Shown in pieces: positions 1-6,266 of a stretch of DNA of 7,972 nucleotides (positions are counted from its first letter, which is position 1; each line of letters begins with the position of its first letter). Under the pieces are notes generated by a model. The model had not been told where the DNA came from and searched no databases. It saw only the letters and a list, made by a program, of their open reading frames with translations. The translations under genes and the position numbers were made by a program. This DNA is from Nitrospina sp. (GTDB lineage Bacteria; Nitrospinota; Nitrospinia; Nitrospinales; Nitrospinaceae), in contig SMVT01000086.1 in NCBI GenBank assembly GCA_004357365.1, positions 1-7,972 of the forward strand, written 5' to 3'.

Positions 1-657
1 CCGCAAAACGTTCTGCAGGCGGCGCTGGTGTTGAAGGCGGCGACGCCCTACTTTCCGAAAAAAACCGTGCACGTAGCGGTGGTCGATCCCGGCGTCGGTG
101 GCACCCGCCGGGCGATGGCGGTCAAAAACGGTTCCTGCCATTATGTCGGGCCGGACAACGGGATCTTCAGTGGGGTACTGAACGCCAAAAGCCGGTGCGT
201 CGAGTTGACTCAGAAAAAATATTTTTTACCGGAGGTGTCCGCCACCTTCCATGGCCGGGACATTTTCGCGCCGGTGGCGGCTGCGCTGGCCAAGGGCACT
301 CTCTTAAAATCGCTGGGACCCCCTATCAAGGACCCCCAGACCCTGGCGTTACCCGAGCCTTCATGGAATGGAAAAGCGATTGAGGGCGAGGTGATCTATA
401 TCGACCGGTTCGGAAACGCCGCCACCAATATTCCGCGGGAGCTGGTTTCGGTGCATTGCCCGAACGCCCGCAAATTGACGGTTAAAATAGGAAGAACAGC
501 AATTCGCGGCCTGGCGGCCCATTACTCGGAAGGCGCCCCGCATATGACGCGGTCCATCATCAACAGCTGGAACGCGCTGGAACTGTTTGAACGGGAGGGA
601 AATGCGGCCCGGACTTTAAAACTGAAGGTGGGGCAGAATATTCAGGTTATCCCGTAA
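1..657 (+). CDS. SAM hydroxide adenosyltransferase (DUF62 / SAM hydrolase family), 5'-truncated by window edge
   Basis: Cytoplasmic enzyme of the DUF62 family, which hydrolyses S-adenosylmethionine to adenosine and methionine using a water-derived hydroxide; it is related to the fluorinase/chlorinase enzymes. The frame is open from base 1 and the first residues (PQNVLQAALVLKAATPYFP) match the family, so the true start lies upstream; the GTG at 28 is not the start. Visible here are 218 residues; full members are usually about 260-270, so roughly 45 N-terminal residues are missing. Family hallmarks, numbered from the window edge, are VVDPGVGGTRR (Asp29 and Arg36), GPDNG (about 50-54), FHGRDIFAP (His84) and DRFGNAATNI in the C-terminal domain. 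Asp29, Arg36 and His84 correspond to the conserved Asp-Arg-His triad of the hydrolase, not to a halogenase signature. The stop is 2 nt before smpB, suggesting co-transcription. Confidence 0.93.
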   Translation, partial: PQNVLQAALVLKAATPYFPKKTVHVAVVDPGVGGTRRAMAVKNGSCHYVGPDNGIFSGVLNAKSRCVELTQKKYFLPEVSATFHGRDIFAPVAAALAKGTLLKSLGPPIKDPQTLALPEPSWNGKAIEGEVIYIDRFGNAATNIPRELVSVHCPNARKLTVKIGRTAIRGLAAHYSEGAPHMTRSIINSWNALELFEREGNAARTLKLKVGQNIQVIP

Positions 658-659
658 CC

Positions 660-1139
660 ATGAGCAAAAAAAGTCAAAACGCCAACGGCATTAAAATCAT
701 CTGCCAGAACAAAAAGGCCCGGCACAACTATCATATCGAAGACACCCTGGAAGCGGGCATAGTTCTGCAGGGAACCGAGGTCAAGGCACTCCGCGAAGGC
801 AAGGCCAGCATGGCCGACTGCTATGCCGTGGTGGACCGGGAGGAAGTCTTCATGCTGCACTGCCACATCAGCCCGTACACCCCGGCGCACAGTTTCAATC
901 ACGATCCCATGCGCAAGCGCAAGCTTCTGCTCCACAAAAGGGAAATCGCACGCTTGATCGGCGTCAGCCGGGAAAAGGGATACAACCTGATTCCGTTGAA
1001 ACTGTATTTCAAAAACGGGAAGGTCAAGGTGGAGCTCGCCGTGGCGAAGGGGAAGAAAAACTACGACAAACGGGACACCATTAAGAAACGCGAAGCGGAT
1101 CGGGAAATCGCCCGCGCCATGAAAAAAAATAAACCCTGA
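660..1139 (+). CDS. smpB: SsrA-binding protein SmpB
   Basis: Small basic protein that binds the tRNA-like domain of tmRNA (SsrA) and delivers it to stalled ribosomes for trans-translation. The 159-residue length is normal for the family. The sequence shows the N-terminal NKKARHNY motif (about 17-24), the conserved GIVLQGTEVKALREGKAS segment of the OB-fold (about 33-50), and a lysine/arginine-rich C-terminal tail beginning YDKRDTIKKREADREI (from about 135), the part that reaches into the ribosomal decoding centre and mRNA channel. The ATG lies 2 nt after the upstream stop with no strong Shine-Dalgarno sequence, so translation may be coupled to the DUF62 gene. No ssrA gene is visible in the window. 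The 3' end contains a run of eight A (1122-1129) that becomes the T-tract of a minus-strand terminator. It converges on the EamA gene with only 2 nt between stops. Confidence 0.97.
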   Translation: MSKKSQNANGIKIICQNKKARHNYHIEDTLEAGIVLQGTEVKALREGKASMADCYAVVDREEVFMLHCHISPYTPAHSFNHDPMRKRKLLLHKREIARLIGVSREKGYNLIPLKLYFKNGKVKVELAVAKGKKNYDKRDTIKKREADREIARAMKKNKP

Positions 1140-1150
1140 ACTCAGGATTT
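1118..1150 (-). terminator. Probable intrinsic terminator of the minus-strand ispA-dxs-hisB-hisH-EamA unit
   Basis: Read on the minus strand from 1150, AAATCCTG-AGTT-CAGGGTTT forms an 8-bp stem (one U-G wobble, three outer A-U pairs) with a 4-nt loop, followed directly by ATTTTTTTTC. This is the hairpin plus U-tract form of a Rho-independent terminator. It spans both stop codons: TGA of smpB at 1137-1139 and TGA of the EamA gene at 1142-1144 lie in opposite arms of the palindrome CCTGA-AC-TCAGG. On the + strand the hairpin is followed only by ATTTGC, so termination of smpB there would be weaker. The stem has only four G-C pairs, so strength is uncertain. Confidence 0.6.
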
Positions 1151-2032
1151 GCGGATCACCATCACCACACCCAGCACGGCGGTGCCGGCGCCGACGTAAC
1201 CCCACGTTCCGATCACCTCGGGCGCCACCCAACCTGGCGCCACGATGGGCAGAATGTGCATGAGGGTCAGCGTGATGATCGGGTTGAGCGTGATCACCAC
1301 GCTCAGCAACCACAGCGGGATATGGTTGATCGCCTCCGCCAGAAACCCGTAGGCCAGCAGGGTGTTCACACCGAGGAAAATCATCAACGCCCAACTGCCG
1401 GGATGGGGGTTGTTGAAATCGGTCCAGACCACGGCGGGGATCAACACCAGCGCGGCGGTGCCATACACCAGCAGGTTCAGAGACTGAGCTTCGTAGCGCG
1501 GCGCCAAACTTTTCTGAAAGACCATATAACCGGTCCACAGCAAGGCGGCGGCGACTATATAGATAGCGGTCGCCGTGTAGGCCTCTGCTCCCCATTGCCG
1601 GCTCTGGTCCCGGTAAAAGACAACAAAGCCGACCACGGCGATAGCCAATCCGACGGCCTGCCGACGGTCGAACCGTTCCTTGAACAAAAGAACGCCGAAG
1701 ATCACCAGCAACACCGGCGCGATCTGGATGAGGATACCGGCGTTGGAGGGACTGCTGGTTTCAATGCCTCTCAGAAAATAATAATAATTGCCCGCCAGAA
1801 ATAAACCCGCCAGGACGCCGAACCCCGGCGGAGAGACCAGGATCGATTCCGGTTGCTTCTTCCGGAATTTCAGAAACAGGTACAGCGCGGCAAACGCGAA
1901 GGCGAAACGGAACCAGACGATACTGCTCCCGGAAAATTCCTTGAGGGCAATTTTCATCAGGATGGGGAGAATGCCCCACAGCGTGGCGGTGATCACCGCA
2001 TAGGATAGGCCCCGTGCGTAGTTGGTCTTCAT
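1142..2032 (-). CDS. EamA/DMT-superfamily transporter, substrate unknown
   Basis: Inner-membrane protein of 296 residues with the two-fold repeat of the drug/metabolite transporter (EamA, RhaT/YdcZ-like) family: repeat 1 at about 8-140 and repeat 2 at about 152-293, together about ten hydrophobic helices separated by short charged loops. Typical features are TLWG in helix 1, the SPSNAGILIQIAPVLL stretch (about 94-109) followed by FGVLLFKERF at the end of repeat 1, and VVITLNPIITLTLMHIL in repeat 2. Members export amino acids, nucleosides or other small metabolites; nothing in the sequence fixes the substrate. The start is 9 nt after the hisH stop and lacks an obvious Shine-Dalgarno sequence, so it is probably the last gene of the ispA-hisH transcript, perhaps translationally coupled. 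Sitting behind hisH does not by itself imply a role in histidine metabolism. Confidence 0.88.
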   Translation of the reverse strand: MKTNYARGLSYAVITATLWGILPILMKIALKEFSGSSIVWFRFAFAFAALYLFLKFRKKQPESILVSPPGFGVLAGLFLAGNYYYFLRGIETSSPSNAGILIQIAPVLLVIFGVLLFKERFDRRQAVGLAIAVVGFVVFYRDQSRQWGAEAYTATAIYIVAAALLWTGYMVFQKSLAPRYEAQSLNLLVYGTAALVLIPAVVWTDFNNPHPGSWALMIFLGVNTLLAYGFLAEAINHIPLWLLSVVITLNPIITLTLMHILPIVAPGWVAPEVIGTWGYVGAGTAVLGVVMVIRKS

Positions 2033-2041
2033 GGGTCGCGG

Positions 2042-2656
2042 TCAGTTCAGCCGGGCAAACTTCTCCAGCAGGGCCAAACCCTGTTTCTGGCTTTTTTCGG
2101 GATGAAACTGAAAGGCGTGGATGTTGTCGTGTTCGATGCCGGAGACAAAGTCCTCCCCGTAGCGGGTGGTGGTGGCGACTATGTCCCGGTTCTCAGGAGC
2201 GACGTAGTAGGAATGAACAAAATAATAGTAGGGATGCGCCTCCATCGAATCGAACAGCGGCGAAGGTTTGTGGAGGGTCAGCGTGTTCCATCCCATGTGC
2301 GGGACTTTCAGCGCGGGATCGTCGGGAAAATGGAATCGCATCACTTTCCCCGGCAGGATTCCCAGGCCCGCCACCGTTCCAAACTCGACACTCTCCTCGA
2401 ACAACAGTTGTAAGCCGAGGCAGATGCCCAGAAACGGTTTTCCGGATTGAATGGATTTCCGGACGACATCGATCAGTCCCAGCCGGTCGAGGTTGTCCAT
2501 GCAGTTCTTGAACGCCCCGACGCCGGGCAGGACCACGGAATCCGCATCCAGAATGGTTTGGGGCCGGCTGGAGACCACTGCATCGGCGCCCACCGCCTCC
2601 AGCGCCTTGTGCACCGACCGCAGATTGCCCATGCCATAGTCGATGATGGCGATCAT
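2042..2656 (-). CDS. hisH: Imidazole glycerol phosphate synthase, glutamine amidotransferase subunit HisH
   Basis: Glutaminase half of the HisF-HisH heterodimer in histidine synthesis. It releases ammonia from glutamine, which passes through HisF to convert PRFAR into imidazole glycerol phosphate and AICAR. The 204-residue length is typical of a class I amidotransferase. Visible are the start MIAIIDYGMGNLRSV, the oxyanion-strand motif PGVGAF (44-49), the nucleophile elbow GICLGLQLL with Cys79, the KVPHMGWN segment (117-124), the HSYY segment (148-151), and the catalytic pair in FQFHPEKS (His185, Glu187), so the triad is complete. The ATG directly follows the hisB TAA with no gap, so the two should be co-translated. 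The partner hisF and the usual neighbour hisA are not in the window; the next gene is a transporter, so the his genes are dispersed in this genome. Confidence 0.97.
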   Translation of the reverse strand: MIAIIDYGMGNLRSVHKALEAVGADAVVSSRPQTILDADSVVLPGVGAFKNCMDNLDRLGLIDVVRKSIQSGKPFLGICLGLQLLFEESVEFGTVAGLGILPGKVMRFHFPDDPALKVPHMGWNTLTLHKPSPLFDSMEAHPYYYFVHSYYVAPENRDIVATTTRYGEDFVSGIEHDNIHAFQFHPEKSQKQGLALLEKFARLN

Positions 2657-3241
2657 TTAAAGAGTGCCTTTGGTGGACGGAATCGTGTTGGACCTCGGGT
2701 CCAGGGAACAGGCCTGGTCCATCGCTTTCGCAAACGCCTTGAAGGAGGCTTCCACGACGTGGTGCAGGTTGTTCCAGTAGGGGGAATTGAAGTGCAGGGT
2801 GAGCCCGCAGTTGGCGGAGACCGCCTGGAAAAACTCCGGCACCAGTTCGACATCGAACTCGCCCAGCTTGGCCTTGGGCAGGTCGATATTGAACACATAG
2901 TAGGAGCGGCTCAAGTCCACCACGCAGTGCACCAGCGCCTCGTTCAAAGGCACACTGGACTGGGCGAACCTCCGGATTCCCTTCTTGTCTCCGAGGGCTT
3001 TTTCAAAGGCCTGACCCAACGTGATCCCCAAATCTTCCACCGTATGGTGGAGATCGATGTGGGTATCCCCTGTCGCTTTTACCGTGAGATCGAAATAACC
3101 GTGGCGGGAGAATTGCGCCAGCATGTGATCCATGAACGGGATCGGGGTCTGGATGTCCCCCTGCCCGGTTCCGTCCAGGACCAGACTGACTTCAATTTGG
3201 GTTTCGCTGGTGACACGCTTGATTTGTGAGCATCTATCCAT
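2657..3241 (-). CDS. hisB: Imidazoleglycerol-phosphate dehydratase HisB (monofunctional)
   Basis: Catalyses dehydration of imidazole glycerol phosphate to imidazole acetol phosphate, a manganese-dependent step of histidine synthesis. The 194 residues match the monofunctional bacterial enzyme; no HisN-type phosphatase domain is fused. Two similar half-domains are visible: RVTSET then FMDHML (Asp38, His39), HIDLHHTVED (His61-Asp70) in the first, and NNLHHVVEAS (His160, His161, Glu164) in the second, giving the metal ligands. It ends with the family signature IPSTKGTL. The frame is open upstream to a GTG at 3370, but the ATG at 3241 places MDRCSQIK just before the conserved RVTSET strand as in other members, whereas the upstream 43 codons are Lys-rich and lie within dxs. 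The chosen start overlaps the dxs stop by 8 nt. No strong Shine-Dalgarno is seen, suggesting coupling to dxs. Confidence 0.95.
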   Translation of the reverse strand: MDRCSQIKRVTSETQIEVSLVLDGTGQGDIQTPIPFMDHMLAQFSRHGYFDLTVKATGDTHIDLHHTVEDLGITLGQAFEKALGDKKGIRRFAQSSVPLNEALVHCVVDLSRSYYVFNIDLPKAKLGEFDVELVPEFFQAVSANCGLTLHFNSPYWNNLHHVVEASFKAFAKAMDQACSLDPRSNTIPSTKGTL

Positions 3242-5255
3242 TGACCGGATGTTTTTCTTTGCCTTGACCTTTTTTACCATTGGAGGAAAACTTCTTGCGA
3301 CTGCCGTTGCCTTTATTCCGGCCGTTTCCGTGGACGGCTTTTTTGCCGTTTCCGGAAACCGCGACGGCACCGAGAACGGTTTTATTATAAAACTCCTGAA
3401 CGGTCTTTAAAAGGCCTTCCGCATCCAATCCCAGGTCTTTCCGGACCAGGGCGGGCGCGCCGTGTTCGATGACCCTATCGGCCGCACCGATGAGTTTCAC
3501 CAGTACATGGTGCTCTGGAATATGCTCGTGGATTTCCTCCAGGACCGCTGAACCGAACCCGCCTTTGAGGGAATGCTCCTCCAGCGTAATCAGACATTTG
3601 GTGGACCTCGCATAACGGCAGATCAATTCCGTGTCCAGCGGTTTCACGAACCGGGCGTTGATGACCGCCACGCTGAGCCCCGTTTGTTCCAGCGAACGGG
3701 CGATCTCCATCGCCGGTGTCACCATATGGCCGTATGCGAGGAGCGCGATATCGGTTCCATCCTGGATCACCTCACCCTTACCGATTTCCAGTTCCTTTAT
3801 TTCCGGGTCGAGGGGCACACCCAGTCCGGCGCCCCGCGGATAGCGAAGGGCGGCGGGGCCGGGATGATAGATCGCGGTTTTCAGCATGTGGCGCAGTTCG
3901 TTTTCGTCCTTGGGCGCCATGATGACCATATTGGGCAGTGTCCGCAGGTAGGCGATGTCGTACAACCCCTGATGGGTCGCTCCGTCCTCGCCGACGATGC
4001 CGGCGCGGTCCATCGCAAACGTCACCGGGATGTTCATGATACAGATGTCGTGAATCACCTGGTCGTACGCCCGCTGTAAAAATGTGGAATAAATCGCGGC
4101 GACCGGCCGGAACCCTTCCAGCGCCAGCCCACCGGCAAAATCCACGGCATGCTGTTCAGCCATGCCGACGTCGAAGGTGCGATCCGGGAAAATCTGCCCG
4201 AATTTGCTGATCCCCGTACCCGAAGGCATGGCGGCGGTGATGCCGATAATTTTTTCATCCTGTGTGGCCAGTTCGATCAGGGCATCGGCAAACACGGCGG
4301 TATACGCCGGATTGGATTTCTTTTTCAGGAAGGTCCCGGTCTCAATGTCGAAGGGAGACGCGCCGTGCCAGATTTCAGCCTTTTCCTCGGCGACGGGGTA
4401 GCCCTTGCCCTTGCGCGTGATCACATGGACCAGCGTCGGACCTTTCTGGCCTTTGAGATCTTCCAGACTTTTAATCAACAATTCGGTGTCGTGACCGTCC
4501 AGCGGACCGACATAACGGAATCCCAGGTCCTCGAACAAGCGTCCGGGGATGAACACGCCCTTGATGGCGTCATCGATTTTGTGGGCGAAATGCGAGATAT
4601 CTTTTCCCACCTCGGGAATAGATTGCAGCAACAAGTCGATTTTCCCTTTGATTTTACGCATGACCTGCCCGGTCATGATCTGGCTCAGGTGCGCCGACAT
4701 GCCGCCGACGTTGGTGGAAATCGACATTTCATTATCGTTCAAGATGACGATTATGTTGCTTTTGAGATGGCCGGTGTAGTTCAAGCCTTCAAAAGCTATG
4801 CCCGCGGTCAACGACCCGTCACCGATCACCGCCACCACTTCATGGTCTTCTTTTTTGAGGTCGCGCGCTTTGGCGAAACCGATGGCGGCGGAAATGGAGG
4901 TGCCTCCATGGCCGCAATTCCAGTGGTCGTGCTCGTTTTCCTCGCGTTTGGTGAACCCGCTCAAACCTCCGTATTGCCGGAGCGTATGGAACCGGTCCTT
5001 GCGCCCGGTCAGCAGTTTATGGACATAGCTCTGGTGCCCCACGTCCCACACAAACTTGTCGCGCGGACTGTCAAACACGTAATGCATAGCCAGCGTCAAT
5101 TCCACAATCCCCAGATTGGACCCCAGATGACCGCCGGTTTTGGATATCGTCGTTAAAAGAGTCTCCCGAATTTCGGCCGCCAAAGCGGGAAGATCTTTTA
5201 TATCGAGCTTTTTCAAGTCCTGAGGACTGTTGATTCCATCTAAGAGCCTGCTCAT
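3234..5255 (-). CDS. dxs: 1-deoxy-D-xylulose-5-phosphate synthase, with a basic C-terminal tail
   Basis: First enzyme of the MEP isoprenoid pathway: thiamine-diphosphate-dependent condensation of pyruvate and glyceraldehyde 3-phosphate to DXP, which also feeds thiamine and pyridoxal synthesis. Seen in order are GGHLGSNLG (His43), GHQSYVHK (His74), CGHGGTSIS (His116), the cofactor-binding GDGSLTAG (145-152) with NDNEMSIS (Asn173), the catalytic MAEQHAVDFAGG (Glu367) starting the pyrimidine domain, DRAGIVGEDGATHQG (416-430), RYPRG (471-475), and a transketolase C-terminal domain to about 625. The 116-119 segment is HGGT where many homologues have HSST. At 673 residues it is about 40-50 longer than usual; the excess is a Gly/Asn/Lys tail from about 627. 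The ATG is 13 nt after the ispA stop with GGAAT upstream. The 3' end overlaps hisB by 8 nt. Confidence 0.97.
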   Translation of the reverse strand: MSRLLDGINSPQDLKKLDIKDLPALAAEIRETLLTTISKTGGHLGSNLGIVELTLAMHYVFDSPRDKFVWDVGHQSYVHKLLTGRKDRFHTLRQYGGLSGFTKREENEHDHWNCGHGGTSISAAIGFAKARDLKKEDHEVVAVIGDGSLTAGIAFEGLNYTGHLKSNIIVILNDNEMSISTNVGGMSAHLSQIMTGQVMRKIKGKIDLLLQSIPEVGKDISHFAHKIDDAIKGVFIPGRLFEDLGFRYVGPLDGHDTELLIKSLEDLKGQKGPTLVHVITRKGKGYPVAEEKAEIWHGASPFDIETGTFLKKKSNPAYTAVFADALIELATQDEKIIGITAAMPSGTGISKFGQIFPDRTFDVGMAEQHAVDFAGGLALEGFRPVAAIYSTFLQRAYDQVIHDICIMNIPVTFAMDRAGIVGEDGATHQGLYDIAYLRTLPNMVIMAPKDENELRHMLKTAIYHPGPAALRYPRGAGLGVPLDPEIKELEIGKGEVIQDGTDIALLAYGHMVTPAMEIARSLEQTGLSVAVINARFVKPLDTELICRYARSTKCLITLEEHSLKGGFGSAVLEEIHEHIPEHHVLVKLIGAADRVIEHGAPALVRKDLGLDAEGLLKTVQEFYNKTVLGAVAVSGNGKKAVHGNGRNKGNGSRKKFSSNGKKGQGKEKHPVNG

Positions 5256-5268
5256 ACGTCATTCCATT

Positions 5269-6177
5269 TCAAAAGGTACGTTGGACGAAAAAACGGGCGA
5301 TCTCCCGCAGGGGATCGGCTCGTTCGTCAAAATTTTCCAGGCATCCCAATGCCTCATCGACCAGAGACTCGGCTTTCTTTTTGGATTCCTCCAAACCAAA
5401 CAAAGCCGGGTAGGTGGCTTTACTTTTATCGATATCACTGCCGACATCTTTCCCCAGTTGTTGTTGTTCTCCCGTAATATCGAGAATGTCGTCAATGATC
5501 TGAAACGCCAGACCGATATGAGCACCGTACCGGGAAAGAGTTCCCAACTGGGAGGACGAAGCCCCGCTCAATATCGCCCCGATTCGAACACAGGCTTTGA
5601 AAAAGAAGCCTGTTTTGTAAATGTGGATGTACTCTAAAGTCGATGCGTCGACCTGTTGCCCTTCCGATTCCAAATCCACCACTTGGCCACCGATCACTCC
5701 GGTGGAACTCATGGCCTTGGCAATTTCATGCGAAGCGCGAAGAATATTTTTGTGGGGAATGACCTCCATCAACAATGGGTCGGTCATCAACACAAAGGCC
5801 TGGGTCAGTAACGCGTCTCCGGCCAGGATGGCAATGGCTTCACCATAAACTTTGTGGTTGGTCGGCTTGCCTCTCCTCAGACTGTCATTATCGAGAGCAG
5901 GGAGGTCATCATGAATCAGCGTATACGTGTGAAGAAATTCAACCGCAACTGCAAACGGCAGGACACGGTTCCGGTTCCCTCCCACCGCTTCCGCCGAAGC
6001 GATCAAAAGACTGGGCCGAAGTCTCTTTCCCCCGGCAAATAGGCTGTAGTGCATCGACTCATGAATACTCTGGGGGTATCCATCTTTTTCCGGCAAAAAT
6101 TCGGGGATGGCCTGGTCAATGAACCCCTTGCATTCCCTTAAATATTTTTTGGCGAGCACGCTTCCCGCTTCTATCAA
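5269..6177 (-). CDS. ispA: Polyprenyl diphosphate synthase (farnesyl/geranylgeranyl diphosphate synthase)
   Basis: Soluble short-chain trans-prenyl transferase that condenses IPP with DMAPP to make FPP or GGPP, precursors for quinone side chains, undecaprenyl phosphate and other isoprenoids. The 302-residue length is typical. Visible are GGKRLRP (49-55), the first Asp-rich motif DDLPALD (90-96) followed by RRGKPTNH, the GGQVVDLE segment (163-170), KTG (188-190) and the second Asp-rich motif FQIIDDILD (Asp229, 230, 233) with the KDVGSDIDKSKATYP lid region. The two-residue spacing insert in the first motif is the bacterial FPP synthase form, but chain length cannot be settled by eye. The start is TTG at 6177, supported by GGTGA four bases upstream and by an in-frame stop not far upstream; GTG at 6159 is the alternative. 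It is the first gene of the minus-strand cluster, 13 nt from dxs. Confidence 0.93.
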   Translation of the reverse strand: MIEAGSVLAKKYLRECKGFIDQAIPEFLPEKDGYPQSIHESMHYSLFAGGKRLRPSLLIASAEAVGGNRNRVLPFAVAVEFLHTYTLIHDDLPALDNDSLRRGKPTNHKVYGEAIAILAGDALLTQAFVLMTDPLLMEVIPHKNILRASHEIAKAMSSTGVIGGQVVDLESEGQQVDASTLEYIHIYKTGFFFKACVRIGAILSGASSSQLGTLSRYGAHIGLAFQIIDDILDITGEQQQLGKDVGSDIDKSKATYPALFGLEESKKKAESLVDEALGCLENFDERADPLREIARFFVQRTF

Positions 6178-6212
6178 TGAGTCACCGAAATAAATGAATG
6201 ATGGAGCCCTAA

Positions 6213-6256
6213 AGTATAATAATTTAAGATGTTAGCATACATTCGACCTCAGTCAA
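6213..6256 (-). promoter_or_regulatory. Candidate promoter region of the ispA-dxs-hisB-hisH-EamA cluster
   Basis: Read on the minus strand, TTGACT (6256-6251) is followed after 16 nt by TAACAT (6234-6229), a reasonable sigma-70-like pair (5/6 and 4/6 to consensus). A better -10-like hexamer, TATACT (6218-6213), lies further downstream in an AT-rich stretch but has no good -35 at 16-18 nt. Either would put the RNA start about 25-50 nt before the TTG start of ispA. The position upstream of the first gene in the cluster supports a promoter here; the exact hexamers are inferred. Confidence 0.4.
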
Positions 6257-6266
6257 CCTTAAATCA

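Noticed and set aside
642..1595. 317-codon minus-strand frame across smpB and the EamA gene
   Set aside because: It overlaps two well-supported genes and its translation is Arg/His-rich without recognisable motifs.
3321..3344. Terminator-like GCCGT-loop-ACGGC followed by TTTTTT on the + strand
   Set aside because: It lies antisense inside dxs, has only a 5-bp stem, and no + strand transcript is expected to reach it.
3242..3370. Longer HisB beginning at GTG 3370 or ATG 3280
   Set aside because: The extra residues are Lys-rich and unlike HisB N-termini, no Shine-Dalgarno precedes either codon, and ATG 3241 gives the family's normal start.
4149..5156. 335-codon + strand frame antisense to dxs
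   Set aside because: Shadow of dxs; the minus-strand frame contains every thiamine-diphosphate enzyme motif.
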